From: Kiloniella litopenaei
Lineage (GTDB): Bacteria > Pseudomonadota > Alphaproteobacteria > Kiloniellales > Kiloniellaceae
Assembly (NCBI RefSeq): GCF_000982415.1
Contig: NZ_LANI01000002.1
Span: forward strand, 310,001 to 374,000
DNA length: 64,000 nt
Direction of reading: 5' to 3'
The notes under the pieces are model-generated. The model searched no databases. It was not told the origin of the DNA and was given only the letters and a program-made list of their open reading frames with translations. Positions 1-8,883 of the stretch are shown in pieces. The position numbers and the translations under genes were made by a program. The stretch's first letter is position 1; each line of letters begins with the position of its first letter.

Positions 1-122
1 CACACCGACAGAACAGCTTATTTTCTGTGGAATGGCACTTTACGGCCCGAAAAAACTGGTCAACAAGTTTACGGGGAACCTTGGGCTTCTTCGGTAAATC
101 CCCTGATTTGTTATCCGCCCAG
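1..122. other. Left-edge fragment, possible 3' end of an upstream gene
   Basis: These bases lie between the window edge and the end of the methyltransferase gene. On the plus strand one frame is open from base 2 to a TAA at 95-97 and reads like a plausible protein C-terminus (…GMALYGPKKLVNKF…). A second plus frame is open to a TAG at 121-123, and one minus-strand frame is open throughout but has no start codon. The fragment is too short to decide between these. If the first frame is real, the upstream gene converges on the methyltransferase gene. Confidence 0.2.
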
Positions 123-566
123 CTAGATCCAGCGACGCACCTTAGCCTTATAGTCCATGTAATTCTGACCAAAGGTATCTGCCATCACGCGTTCCTCATA
201 GGCGATATACCAACGATCTGCGATAACAATGAACAGAATACAAATAAAGAAAGGCGATAAAGCACCCAAATAAATCGCAACGCCAATGATTGCAATCGCA
301 AAACCCAAATACATGGGATTACGGCTAAACTTGAAAAGCCCCGATGTGACAAACTGATCAGGTTTGTTAAAGGTTTTCAAGTTGGTTTTAGCCCGCATAA
401 ACTGGATGCCAGCAACTAACGTGATGCCCAAACCACCAATCAAATCCAGTATTCCGATCAGTGTCCACGGATACTGTAAAAAACGAATAATCGGATAATC
501 TGTGCTCAACAAAACCATCATAACGACACAGATCAAAAACAAAAAAGGCGGTAATAATCTCTGCAT
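123..566 (-). CDS. Isoprenylcysteine carboxyl methyltransferase (ICMT/PEMT-like) family membrane protein
   Basis: A 147-residue integral membrane protein with about four hydrophobic segments. The C-terminal half carries the hallmark of the ICMT / phospholipid methyltransferase superfamily: a Gly-Leu-Phe-x-x-Ser-Arg-Asn-Pro-Met-Tyr-Leu-Gly run at about residues 77-89, followed later by a Tyr-Glu-Glu-Arg-Val segment. In this family these segments bind S-adenosylmethionine and the methyl acceptor at the membrane face. Bacterial members methylate varied small or lipid acceptors, and the substrate cannot be read from sequence. It is followed upstream by a 64-nt gap and another small membrane protein on the same strand, so the two may be cotranscribed. 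Family assignment is firm; function is open. Confidence 0.8.
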   Translation of the reverse strand: MQRLLPPFLFLICVVMMVLLSTDYPIIRFLQYPWTLIGILDLIGGLGITLVAGIQFMRAKTNLKTFNKPDQFVTSGLFKFSRNPMYLGFAIAIIGVAIYLGALSPFFICILFIVIADRWYIAYEERVMADTFGQNYMDYKAKVRRWI

Positions 567-630
567 GTTTTCTAACCTTTAATCCGTTTTTTATTCTGGT
601 CTTTATTCAGGTAATTTGGAAAGCTTGCAA

Positions 631-1200
631 TCAAGACATTGTACTTAAAGTATTCTCACTGGATGTGGCGTAGTCTCGTAATTTTCTCTGACCATGAACG
701 CACAGAACAACCAACAGAGTACCGGAAGCCCCGATAACCATTCCCAACAAAAATTGAGACGGAAAATAGTTCCCCACAAGAACCACTCCCCAGGCATTTG
801 CTATAACAAGACAGCAAAGGCAGCCACAGAACAGGTAATTCCTGAACCATATCATGCAACTAAGTGTAAGTGTGGATAGAAAGATCGGATAAGGCCCCAT
901 CCACTGCCCAAGAGAAGCGCCTCGCATCCAGGAATATCCCATATGGATATCGACAGGAGATACCAAAGGATATGCCCACGCAAGCGTATGATTCAGCCCA
1001 GTTGCCACACCAATGGTTGCTAGAACAGGTAATATTCCCCCTGCGGTATCATCGTTTTTACCCAGGATAAAGATTAACAGCCCGCAAACGGCAATAAGCT
1101 GTGGCCACCACGACAAAAACCGTCCCCAGTCAATCAACCACAAGGCTGTGTCCGATGTCGCATTGATCATCTCAAAGACACTTAAGTTCAATTCCTGCAT
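631..1200 (-). CDS. PAP2-like membrane protein lacking phosphatase active-site residues
   Basis: A 189-residue protein with about five to six transmembrane helices. Its arrangement resembles type 2 phosphatidic acid phosphatases (PAP2, BcrC/PgpB-like): an N-terminal amphipathic start, paired helices, and a C-terminal segment ending in a Gly-Asn-Tyr-Phe-Pro-Ser-Gln-Phe-Leu-Leu-Gly stretch. That stretch lines up with the family's third motif (G-V-H-Y-P-S-D-V-L-A-G), but the catalytic His is Asn and the Asp is Gln. The second motif (PSGH) reads Gly-Pro-Tyr-Pro. The fold is therefore suggested, while hydrolase activity is unlikely. It could be a membrane scaffold or lipid-binding relative, or an unrelated membrane protein with chance similarity. 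The ATG at 1200 is the only good start. Confidence 0.55.
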   Translation of the reverse strand: MQELNLSVFEMINATSDTALWLIDWGRFLSWWPQLIAVCGLLIFILGKNDDTAGGILPVLATIGVATGLNHTLAWAYPLVSPVDIHMGYSWMRGASLGQWMGPYPIFLSTLTLSCMIWFRNYLFCGCLCCLVIANAWGVVLVGNYFPSQFLLGMVIGASGTLLVVLCVHGQRKLRDYATSSENTLSTMS

Positions 1201-1484
1201 TCACACACCAGATTTTTAAATACCAAATGAAAACTGCCACAACAGCACTTCAAACTTTGCGTTGCATCAATTTTCATGAAATATATCTTTCAAAGAACCT
1301 GTGATACCCACACAAAACTCTCATTATGTAATGATATAAAGCGTGTTCCTTACAGAAACCTGACAGTTTATCTATATTCGATATTAATTATGAGGAATAT
1401 TTCCTGCTGACATTTCTTCTGTTGAACTCTGTCTATTCCGCGATAAGCTGCCGTATCCACAGGTTTCAAAACAGCGATTGATTT

Positions 1485-2741
1485 ATGCCAACTCTTTCTC
1501 TTTTTAATATTGCCGCCATCACCATCACACTCGCCGCCAGCTTCGGATACATTAACCACCGCTGGCTTCGCATGCCCATTTCTATCGGGCTGGTTATCAT
1601 TGCCCTGATTGCTTCATTCATTGTGATGCTGGTTGATGTTATCTTGCCGGACTTGGGCATTCAAAACGCTGTAAGACTTTCCCTTGCACAAATCGATTTT
1701 CATGAAACCTTGATGAAAGGCATGTTGTCTTTCCTCCTTTTCGCCGGGGCACTTCACGTTGACATCGAAGATCTATTACATCGCAAATATGCCATTACAC
1801 TTATGGCAACTTTCGGTGTACTGATATCCACTTTCCTGATCGGCTTCGCCATGTTTTATCTGACAGGGTTGATCGGGCTTGACATTCCGCTGATCTATTG
1901 TCTGATTTTTGGTAGCCTTATCGCACCGACCGATCCTGTTGCGGTTCTAGGAATTCTCAAAACAGTAAAGGTGCCCCGTTCGCTTAAAGCCAAGATTGCC
2001 GGGGAGAGCCTGTTCAACGATGGTGTCGGCGTTGTCGTCTTTACCATTCTGGTCGCCATTGCAACCCAATCCCCGTCAGATGACGCGATCGGGACATATG
2101 AAATCACTCGCCTCTTTTTGTTGGAAGCTGGCGGAGGCGCCGTTTTGGGGCTAGCCACCGGGTATATTGCCTATCTGGCCCTGAAAAGTATTGATGAATA
2201 TACGATAGAGGTTCTCATTACACTCGCACTGGTCATGATGAGCTATAGCCTGGCCTACGCCTTGCATTTTTCCGGCCCGATAGCCGTTGTCATTGCCGGG
2301 CTTTTGATCGGGAACAGAGGCATGCGCTTCGCCATGTCAGAGAGTACGCGGGATCACGTCAATAAATTCTGGACCCTGCTGGATGAAATAATGAATGCGG
2401 CCCTATTCCTGATCATCGGCTTTGAAATTCTCGCGATTACGGAAACAGCAACAAACCTGGCTGCGACCCTGCTCATGATCCCCGTTGTTCTTATCGCCCG
2501 TTTTATTGCTGTGGGCCTGCCGATCAGCCTGCTGAGCCTAAAGGCCAAATATACACCGGGCGCTGTTGCAGTGCTCACTTGGGGCGGCCTTCGCGGCGGT
2601 ATATCTGTCGCACTGGTACTCTCTCTTCCCAATATTCCAGAAAAAGAAAGCTTGCTTGCCATTACCTATGGCGTCGTTATTTTCTCGATTATTGTTCAGG
2701 GTCTAACGGTCAAAAAGGTCGTCGAACACTTCGTGAAGTAA
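1485..2741 (+). CDS. Sodium/proton antiporter, CPA1 (NhaP-type) family
   Basis: A 418-residue membrane protein with about 12 transmembrane helices, predicted to exchange cytoplasmic Na+ (or K+) for external H+. Visible family signatures are the Ala-Pro-Thr-Asp-Pro-Val-Ala-Val helix at about residues 147-154, the Gly-Glu-Ser-Leu-Phe-Asn-Asp-Gly-Val segment with the Asn-Asp ion-binding pair at about 173-181, and the Trp-Gly-Gly-Leu-Arg-Gly-Gly-Ile helix near residue 365. There is no large cytoplasmic tail, unlike the second CPA1 antiporter near 30 kb. The gene stands alone, with a 280-nt upstream region and a terminator hairpin shared with the convergent tenA gene. The exact ion preference is unknown. 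Confidence 0.9.
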   Translation: MPTLSLFNIAAITITLAASFGYINHRWLRMPISIGLVIIALIASFIVMLVDVILPDLGIQNAVRLSLAQIDFHETLMKGMLSFLLFAGALHVDIEDLLHRKYAITLMATFGVLISTFLIGFAMFYLTGLIGLDIPLIYCLIFGSLIAPTDPVAVLGILKTVKVPRSLKAKIAGESLFNDGVGVVVFTILVAIATQSPSDDAIGTYEITRLFLLEAGGGAVLGLATGYIAYLALKSIDEYTIEVLITLALVMMSYSLAYALHFSGPIAVVIAGLLIGNRGMRFAMSESTRDHVNKFWTLLDEIMNAALFLIIGFEILAITETATNLAATLLMIPVVLIARFIAVGLPISLLSLKAKYTPGAVAVLTWGGLRGGISVALVLSLPNIPEKESLLAITYGVVIFSIIVQGLTVKKVVEHFVK

Positions 2742-2761
2742 GCGATTATATGCAAAACAAA

Positions 2762-2789
2762 AAGGCAGCGGGAAAATTCCTGCTGCCTT
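2762..2789. terminator. Bidirectional terminator between antiporter gene and tenA
   Basis: A 13-bp stem (AAGGCAGCGGGAA pairing with TTCCTGCTGCCTT, one G-T wobble) and a tiny loop lie between two convergent genes. On the minus strand the stem runs into a T-rich tail (TTTTTGTTTT), which is a good intrinsic terminator for tenA. The plus-strand tail is poorer. Confidence 0.75.
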
Positions 2790-2833
2790 AATGCATATGT
2801 CAAAAAAAGCCAATCAGCTTTACACAATTGACC

Positions 2834-3514
2834 CTACATAGATCCGGTCATACCCATTTCCCAAAAACCCGCTTCCAGTCTGGTTGCCGTCGCAAAGGTG
2901 TTGCACAGATCTTTCCAACGCCCTGAATTCTGATAGTCTTCACCCAGTCGGGACATAGCCACCCGCTCCAGCTGGCCATAAGCACCCGCCGCAGCCTGTT
3001 GATAATCGCTAGAGGCATACATTTCAATCCATGGACGATAAGGATTGTTTTCCATATCTGCCATATGTTCATCCGCCAAACGCGATCCGATTTCTGCATA
3101 ACCCATGACACAAGGGGCCAAAGCAACCAATAAATCCAGAACATCACCGGAAAGTCCGCGTTCCATCACATAGCGTGTATAGGCCAGATTGGCAGATGCC
3201 TCTCTCTCCGCTTCAAGAACATCCTTTGCAATTCCCCACTCGGCACAATAGCTGATGTGCAACTGCATCTCGTCATTCAAAAGCGCGTTCATCGTCGCCG
3301 CTGCCTGACGCATATCGTCCAGATTATCGCTTTTGAAAACGGCCAATGCATAGGCACGGCCAAAGTTTATCAAAAAAAGATAATCCTGAATGAGGTAATG
3401 CTTAAAAGCCTCTTTTGGTAAAGTCCCTTCGCCCATCCCCTGAACAAAGGGATGATAGACATATGATGTCCAGTCGTCAGGGCACTGTGCTTTTAAATCT
3501 TCATAGAAAGACAT
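2834..3514 (-). CDS. tenA: TenA family protein (aminopyrimidine aminohydrolase / thiaminase II)
   Basis: A 226-residue all-helical protein of the TenA family, which hydrolyses aminopyrimidine breakdown products of thiamine so the pyrimidine can be salvaged. Key features are visible: the Tyr-Leu-Ile-Gln-Asp-Tyr-Leu segment near residue 43 (acidic substrate-binding site), the active-site cysteine in Ala-Pro-Cys-Val-Met-Gly-Tyr-Ala-Glu-Ile-Gly, and the C-terminal Glu in the Phe-Trp-Glu-Met region. The frame extends 24 codons upstream, but homologues begin near the Met-Ser-Phe-Tyr-Glu used here. The Shine-Dalgarno sequence is weak. No other thiamine genes lie nearby and no TPP riboswitch was seen upstream, so its role is probably salvage. 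It follows the ferredoxin gene by about 90 nt and may be read through from it. Confidence 0.88.
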   Translation of the reverse strand: MSFYEDLKAQCPDDWTSYVYHPFVQGMGEGTLPKEAFKHYLIQDYLFLINFGRAYALAVFKSDNLDDMRQAAATMNALLNDEMQLHISYCAEWGIAKDVLEAEREASANLAYTRYVMERGLSGDVLDLLVALAPCVMGYAEIGSRLADEHMADMENNPYRPWIEMYASSDYQQAAAGAYGQLERVAMSRLGEDYQNSGRWKDLCNTFATATRLEAGFWEMGMTGSM

Positions 3515-3607
3515 GGTTCGATAATTTCGATTATAATGGTTTAAGACAATCTGCTTTTGATAAGAAAAAAGCGGTTTGAGAAACAAACCGCTGTATTGAT
3601 AAAGAAC

Positions 3608-3922
3608 CTAAAGTGAGTCTGGAAGCTTTACTTTAAGGCCATCCAGTTCTTCAGAGATAATCAACTGACACCCCAAGCGGGACGTTTCAGTCAGATTAAA
3701 AGCCAGATCAAGCATATCTTCTTCGTCTTCGGACACTTCTTCCAGCTTGCCATACCAACTGGGGTCTATGACCACATGGCAGGTCGCGCAGGCCAGAGAG
3801 CCTTCGCAAGCACCTTCGATATCAATATCATTACGTTGAGCAATCTCGAGGACGGAAAGCCCCAGTGGTGCATCCACTTCTTTTTCTGTTCCGTCGTTTT
3901 CGACAAAAGTCATCTTTGGCAT
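3608..3922 (-). CDS. fdx: Isc-type [2Fe-2S] ferredoxin
   Basis: A 104-residue adrenodoxin-class ferredoxin. Four cluster ligands are visible at Cys39, Cys45, Cys48 and Cys85 (C-x5-C-x2-C-x36-C), with the acidic helix (Glu-Asp-Glu-Glu-Asp) before the last ligand that binds redox partners. Members with this spacing serve in the ISC iron-sulfur assembly pathway as electron donor to the IscU/IscS complex. A clear AGGAG lies 9 nt upstream of the ATG. The gene is on the same strand as iscS about 3.7 kb upstream, but TRAP transporter genes on the other strand sit between, so it must have its own promoter. General electron-transfer roles, for example to P450s, are also possible. Confidence 0.92.
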   Translation of the reverse strand: MPKMTFVENDGTEKEVDAPLGLSVLEIAQRNDIDIEGACEGSLACATCHVVIDPSWYGKLEEVSEDEEDMLDLAFNLTETSRLGCQLIISEELDGLKVKLPDSL

Positions 3923-4354
3923 CTGCCAATTCTCCTAACTTAACCTCTATCTGCCATCGCTTTTATATGGCAACCAAGGCAGCAACCTGAATATTGCAGC
4001 CTATATACGCTGTCAAAGACCATTTTGGGAAGTTATTTTCGCCACCTGCTTGCGGAATAACGACGCCTACATTCCTTTACAGACATTTCCGGACCTGAAT
4101 TCAGCTGCTAGACACTCGCCTTGCAGGTGCTTTCTTTGTGGTTTTAAAATTTCTCAGGGTAATTTAAAATCTTTTGTTGTGCATTTGAAATACAAAAACT
4201 ACCCTGATACGGTAATTAAAAGTAACTATCACTCAAAACCAATCCAAACGTTTAATTCCACAATATAAAAAATCAACACTGCCAATAATACTATTCGGCA
4301 ACCCGATATTATTAATGGCATCAATACGTGATCCATTTGAGGAGGAAATCGACA
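3923..4354. promoter_or_regulatory. Divergent intergenic region, fdx / TRAP receptor
   Basis: A gene-free stretch of about 430 nt that must hold the promoters of fdx (leftward) and the TRAP operon (rightward). Two inverted repeats face the TRAP side. One is a perfect 8-bp pair TCAGGGTA / TACCCTGA at 4154-4161 and 4200-4207. The other is an imperfect TGCCAATAATA / TATTATTAATGGCA pair at 4280-4320, just upstream of the ribosome-binding site AGGAGG (4340-4345 region). Either could be a regulator operator. A 72-codon open frame at 4050-4268 shows no protein-like features and was rejected. Confidence 0.45.
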
Positions 4355-5368
4355 ATGAAATTTATGGCCAAAAGAATGGCTGCAGGAATAGTAACTGCAA
4401 CCGCTTTGACCCTGAGCGCTGTCTCTGCACAGGCACAGGAAATTAACTTCTTTACCATCGGAACTGGTGGTACAGCCTATACCTATTATCCAGTTGGTGG
4501 TGTCATTGCCAATGCCATTTCCAAACCACCGGGGTCCCGTCCCTGTGAAGAAGGCGGTAGCTGTGGTGTTGATGGCTTGATCGCCTCTGCCGTATCATCA
4601 CGCGGTTCAGTTGATAACATCAATGCGGTTCTTTCCGGTCTGCGTAATTCTGGTTTTGCCCAGTCTGATGTTGCCTATTGGGCCTATACAGGCACGGGTA
4701 CAATGGACGGCAAAGAGCCAGCAACAAAATTGCGTTCCATCGCGGCTTTGTTTGAAGAGCATATCCATCTGGTTGCCCTTGATAAAAGCGGTATCAACTC
4801 TGTTGCCGATCTAAAAGGCAAGCGCGTTTCGCTGGATGAGCCAGGCTCAGGAACCTATGTGGATGCTGGTCTTATTCTAGAAGCCAACGGTCTGACACTT
4901 GATGATGTTACCGCCGAAGCCCTAAAAGGAAACGCCGCCGCAGAAGCCTTGAGAAACGGCAAGATTGATGCCTTCTTTGTAGTGGCTGGCTACCCAACTG
5001 GTTCCCTTGTTGAATTGGCATCTGCCGATGACATCAAGCTTGTCCCAATCGACGGTAAAGGTGCCCAGGCACTGGCCGAGAAATACGGCTTCTTTTCACA
5101 AAGCGTAATCCCGGCGGGAGCCTACGAAGGTGTCGAGGAAACCGCAACAGTTGCCGTTGGGGCCCAATGGTATACATCCGCCGATCAGGACGAAGAACTG
5201 ATTTATCAAATCACCAAAGCTCTTTGGAACGATAAATCACGTAAACTGTTGGACGTTGGTCATGCCAAGGGTAAAACAATCACCCTTGAAACAGCGCTTT
5301 CAGGCATTGGTGTGCCTGTGCATCCAGGCGCAGAGCGTTATTACAAGGAAGTTGGCCTTATCAAATAA
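4355..5368 (+). CDS. TRAP transporter solute receptor, TAXI family
   Basis: A 337-residue periplasmic binding protein of the TAXI group, the extracytoplasmic receptor of a tripartite ATP-independent transporter. A signal peptide is clear: basic Met-Lys-Phe-Met-Ala-Lys-Arg, hydrophobic core, and cleavage after Ala-Gln-Ala near residue 28. The mature part begins with the typical Phe-Phe-Thr-Ile-Gly-Thr-Gly-Gly-Thr segment followed by Tyr-Tyr-Pro-Val-Gly-Gly. The ATG at 4355 follows a strong GAGGAGG; the upstream in-frame GTG at 4328 has none. TAXI receptors bind carboxylates such as glutamate or other dicarboxylates, and the substrate here is unknown. The Pro-Cys-Glu-Glu-Gly-Gly-Ser-Cys-Gly insertion near residue 60 may form a disulfide. 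The permease gene follows after 135 nt. Confidence 0.92.
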   Translation: MKFMAKRMAAGIVTATALTLSAVSAQAQEINFFTIGTGGTAYTYYPVGGVIANAISKPPGSRPCEEGGSCGVDGLIASAVSSRGSVDNINAVLSGLRNSGFAQSDVAYWAYTGTGTMDGKEPATKLRSIAALFEEHIHLVALDKSGINSVADLKGKRVSLDEPGSGTYVDAGLILEANGLTLDDVTAEALKGNAAAEALRNGKIDAFFVVAGYPTGSLVELASADDIKLVPIDGKGAQALAEKYGFFSQSVIPAGAYEGVEETATVAVGAQWYTSADQDEELIYQITKALWNDKSRKLLDVGHAKGKTITLETALSGIGVPVHPGAERYYKEVGLIK

Positions 5369-5414
5369 TCCAACTTCTTTTCCGGCGTTTTCCAAATAGG
5401 AAACGTTTAAAACA

Positions 5415-5459
5415 AACCAAGATCCCGAAGTTATCGTCAATGATTTCGGGATCTTGGTT
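5415..5459 (+). promoter_or_regulatory. Intercistronic hairpin between TRAP receptor and permease genes
   Basis: A perfect 15-bp inverted repeat (AACCAAGATCCCGAA at 5415-5429, complement at 5445-5459) with a 15-nt loop. No U-run follows, so it is not a complete terminator. In such operons this kind of stem typically stabilises or partly terminates the upstream message, so that receptor is made in excess of permease. That role is inferred. Confidence 0.7.
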
Positions 5460-5503
5460 AAATAAAAACGGGAACCAACCCCGATAATCAGGGAAACCAA
5501 AGT

Positions 5504-7534
5504 ATGAGTGGCGAAAATTTAACAGCCGAACAACTGGCCGAAATAGAAGAAAAATACGATCCCGAAATGGCTTTTCGACCAACTGGCCGCATGATCACTC
5601 TGTTGGTGACCCTGTTACTGGTTTCCATGTCTCTTTACCATTTTTATGCCTCTGGGTTTGCCCTTATCCGCGAGGTTTTACACCGGGGTATCCATCTTTC
5701 TTTTGTCTTGAGTCTGGTGTTTTTACTTTTTGGGTTTCGAAAAAAGGCCTCTAAAACCCCACAAACAGGTTTCTTTTATTTTAATGGCATTTCATTTCTT
5801 GATTTAATTTTTGCTATACTGGCAGTGGTCACCGCCCTTTACCTGCCACTTCTACCACCTGAACAGCTTGCGACCAGGGTCGGGAACCCCTCGCAAAATG
5901 ATATTTTAATGGGAACGGCTCTGTTGGTGCTCACCCTAGAGGCCGCAAGGCGATCTGTTGGGCCAACGCTTCCCATTATTGGATTGATATTCATTCTTTT
6001 TGCCCTTTTCGGTCCGTTAGCCCCTGGCGCACTGAAACATGGCGGCACCAGCTGGGCCGGGCTGGTTAATCATCTCTATCTGACCAATCAGGGAATTTAT
6101 GGCATCGCCATTGGCGTCATGGCCCAGTATGTCTTTCTTTTCATTCTCTTTGGTGTTCTTGCAACACGTATCGGGTTGGGACAGCTGTTTATCGATCTTG
6201 CCATGGTCATCGCCGGGCGCTATTCCGGTGGACCAGCAAAGGTTGCCATTTTTTCATCTGCCTTCATGGGGACCATTTCCGGGTCTTCCATCGCCAACAC
6301 AGTAACCACAGGTGCCCTGACCATTCCGGCGATGAAGCGGGTTGGCTATCCGCCACACTTTGCCGGGGCCGTAGAAGCAACCGCATCAACAGGTGGGCAA
6401 ATCACGCCACCGATACTTGGTGCAGCAGCTTTTATCATGGTCGAGTATCTGGAAATACCTCTCAGGGATATTCTGGCCGCTGCTTTATTCCCCGCCCTGT
6501 TACATTACTTCGGCATATTTATCATGGTTCACCTAGAGGCCAGAAAACTTGGCCTCAAGGGATTATCAAAAGATGAATTACCCAAAGCCGTTCTGGTTCT
6601 GAAACAACACTGGCTGTCGATCATACCGCTGGCAATCCTTGTTTATTTAATACTGAGTGGAAAAACACCTGACTTCGCGGCTGTTTATGGAATTATTGCC
6701 TGTGTCGTTGTCGGCTTTCTTAATCCGGTTAATCGACTAACCTTCAAAGACCTGTGGAACGCGCTTTCCCTTGGCGCAAAAAATACGCTGGCGGTTGGGG
6801 CTGCGGCGGCCTGTGTCGGTATTATTGTTGGTGTTGTCACCCTGACAGGCGTTGGCTTTCGCTTAGGTTATGTTGTTATACAAACGGCTACGGACCTTGG
6901 TAATCTTGTTGGCAACATTTGGCCCCTTTCTTACTTTGCCATTGAACAGTGGGCACTGTTTTTCACACTGATATTGATTGCGATATCCTGTATTATTATG
7001 GGCGCAGGTATCCCCACCACAGCAACCTATATCATTTTAGTGGCCGTCGCGGCCCCTGCCCTTGCGCAGCTACAGATACAGCCACTGGTTTCCCACTTTT
7101 TTGTCTTTTATTACGGCGTTCTAGCAGACATAACACCGCCCGTAGCACTTGCCGCCTATGCAGCGGCTGGAATAGCCGGGTCCAATCCCTTTCAAACCGG
7201 GAACACGGCCTTTAAACTGGGCATCGCCAAAGCTCTGGTGCCATTTATCTTTGTCTATTCCCCGGCCCTGTTACTGGTTACAGATGGCTTTACCTGGACG
7301 GCGTTTACAATCACGCTTGCGGGGGCAATGATCGGTATCAGTTTGATCGGCATGTCTTTTGCCGGGTATTTTCTTGCCCCTCTCAGCAGTCGACAACGCT
7401 GGTGGGTCGGCTTGGTATCCCTGTTATTTATTGCACCGGGGTTAGAAACCATGGGCATTGGCATCCTGCTGTTTGCCCCTGTTCTTCTGATGCAGCTAAA
7501 ACAACGTCAAAACCACGTACCAGAACCCAGGTAG
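5504..7534 (+). CDS. TRAP transporter permease, fused DctQ-DctM type (TAXI partner)
   Basis: A 676-residue polytopic protein, the fused small (4 TM) and large (12 or more TM) membrane subunits of a TRAP transporter that uses the Na+ or H+ gradient to import the solute delivered by the neighbouring receptor. Visible signatures of the large subunit are Gly-Thr-Ile-Ser-Gly-Ser-Ser-Ile-Ala-Asn-Thr-Val near residue 260, Gly-Gly-Gln-Ile-Thr-Pro-Pro near 298, and Asp-Ile-Thr-Pro-Pro-Val-Ala-Leu-Ala near 544. Length and fusion are typical for TAXI systems. The N-terminal 30 residues are hydrophilic and cytoplasmic. Start choice: ATG at 5504, with weak upstream purines. It ends 84 nt before the convergent iscS gene, with no obvious terminator between. 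Confidence 0.92.
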   Translation: MSGENLTAEQLAEIEEKYDPEMAFRPTGRMITLLVTLLLVSMSLYHFYASGFALIREVLHRGIHLSFVLSLVFLLFGFRKKASKTPQTGFFYFNGISFLDLIFAILAVVTALYLPLLPPEQLATRVGNPSQNDILMGTALLVLTLEAARRSVGPTLPIIGLIFILFALFGPLAPGALKHGGTSWAGLVNHLYLTNQGIYGIAIGVMAQYVFLFILFGVLATRIGLGQLFIDLAMVIAGRYSGGPAKVAIFSSAFMGTISGSSIANTVTTGALTIPAMKRVGYPPHFAGAVEATASTGGQITPPILGAAAFIMVEYLEIPLRDILAAALFPALLHYFGIFIMVHLEARKLGLKGLSKDELPKAVLVLKQHWLSIIPLAILVYLILSGKTPDFAAVYGIIACVVVGFLNPVNRLTFKDLWNALSLGAKNTLAVGAAAACVGIIVGVVTLTGVGFRLGYVVIQTATDLGNLVGNIWPLSYFAIEQWALFFTLILIAISCIIMGAGIPTTATYIILVAVAAPALAQLQIQPLVSHFFVFYYGVLADITPPVALAAYAAAGIAGSNPFQTGNTAFKLGIAKALVPFIFVYSPALLLVTDGFTWTAFTITLAGAMIGISLIGMSFAGYFLAPLSSRQRWWVGLVSLLFIAPGLETMGIGILLFAPVLLMQLKQRQNHVPEPR

Positions 7535-7618
7535 CGGTTGGGATAAATCAAGAACAGGCTATGAAAGAGATTACGAACAGGATTTGATGCAATAAATGTA
7601 AAAGATAACGACCGAATT

Positions 7619-8830
7619 TTAGGTGCTAGACGATCGCATCTTTTTGACTGTCGCCACCAAAATATCAACAGCTTCGTCAATCTCTTCTTCCGTCGTAAAA
7701 CGGCCAAAACCTATCCGTAACGAAGCCAAGGCCTGATCATCGTCATGGCCCAGCGCCTTTAAAACATATGACGGGTCCAGATCCGCAGATGTGCATGCCG
7801 ATCCCATAGACATTGCCAGTTTTGGCGCCGCCTTCATAATATCTGCCCCGGATAGTCCCTCAAAGGTAATATTCAGATTACCCGGAATACGTTGGTCTTC
7901 ATCGCCATTAAAGCACAGGCCATCTACCTTGGCTTCAAGGGCCTTTCTAAATCGCGTACTCAACGAAGACAGACGGTCATACTCTGTAAACAAAGCCTCG
8001 TTAGCGTATTGAGCGGCAGCCCCCAACCCAACACAAAGCGGTGTTGCCAATGTTCCGGACCTAAACCCACGTTCCTGCCCACCGCCATCCATCAAAGGCT
8101 CTAAACGAACCCGGGGACGTCTACGCACATAAAGCGCCCCAATTCCTTTCGGACCATAAATTTTATGGCCGGATATACTCATCAGATCAATCTGCATCCG
8201 GTTCACATCCAATGGAATTTTACCAATGGCCTGTGCGGCGTCGCTATGGAATTTGGCCCCGACCTCTTTACAGATTTCCCCTATTTGAGTGAGGTTCTGA
8301 ATAACACCGATCTCGTTATTAACCGCCATCAAGGAAACCAGCGCCGTCTTTTCAGAGACGATATCTTGCAGTTGGTCCAGATCAATCAAACCACCAGCAT
8401 TAACAGGCAAGCGTACAACCTCAAAACCTTCACGTTCCAGACGGGCGACAGATTCCAGAACACATTTATGCTCGGTAACAGCCGTTATAACCTGATTGCG
8501 AGGTGTTCCTTTGGGATTATCCCGGATAAAACGCGCTGTACCTTTAATCGCCAGATTGTTTGATTCTGTAGCACCTGATGTGAAGACAATTTCCCGTGGA
8601 TCAGCCCCAATAGCGTCTGCAATCTGCTCTCTGGCTTTATCAACCACCTCTTCCGCTTCCCAGCCATAGGCGTGATCGACAGAGTGCGGATTGCCAAAGC
8701 TTTCGGTAAAATAAGGCATCATATCCTTCACAACCCGGGGATCCGTCGGGGTTGTGGCCTGATAGTCAAGATAGATCGGCTTTTCGGACCGGTTGGCTTT
8801 TAACTGTGGCATTGGCTTTTGATTATTCAT
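7619..8830 (-). CDS. iscS: Cysteine desulfurase IscS
   Basis: A 403-residue class V PLP enzyme that takes sulfur from L-cysteine and passes it as persulfide to scaffold and thiolation partners. Visible features are Tyr-Leu-Asp-Tyr-Gln-Ala-Thr-Thr-Pro at the start, the PLP lysine K223 in Ser-Gly-His-Lys-Ile-Tyr-Gly-Pro-Lys-Gly, and catalytic Cys346 in Gly-Ser-Ala-Cys-Thr-Ser-Ala on a long flexible loop, typical of group I enzymes. It lies 53 nt downstream of a second desulfurase gene and in line with iscR, so one transcript is likely. iscU does not follow; the next genes are a convergent TRAP transporter. The N-terminal 14 residues before the conserved core are slightly longer than in E. coli IscS. 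Confidence 0.95.
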   Translation of the reverse strand: MNNQKPMPQLKANRSEKPIYLDYQATTPTDPRVVKDMMPYFTESFGNPHSVDHAYGWEAEEVVDKAREQIADAIGADPREIVFTSGATESNNLAIKGTARFIRDNPKGTPRNQVITAVTEHKCVLESVARLEREGFEVVRLPVNAGGLIDLDQLQDIVSEKTALVSLMAVNNEIGVIQNLTQIGEICKEVGAKFHSDAAQAIGKIPLDVNRMQIDLMSISGHKIYGPKGIGALYVRRRPRVRLEPLMDGGGQERGFRSGTLATPLCVGLGAAAQYANEALFTEYDRLSSLSTRFRKALEAKVDGLCFNGDEDQRIPGNLNITFEGLSGADIMKAAPKLAMSMGSACTSADLDPSYVLKALGHDDDQALASLRIGFGRFTTEEEIDEAVDILVATVKKMRSSST

Positions 8831-8883
8831 TCTAGCTATTGATCAGAGCATCGGCATTTTGTTTCTATCAACGGATAGTTCTC

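Noticed and set aside
27-260. Plus-strand open frame of 77 codons at the left edge
   Set aside because: It overlaps the end of the methyltransferase gene on the other strand and has no protein-like pattern or ribosome-binding site.
4050-4268. Plus-strand open frame of 72 codons before the TRAP receptor
   Set aside because: Biased composition, no ribosome-binding site and no recognisable features; it lies in a promoter region.
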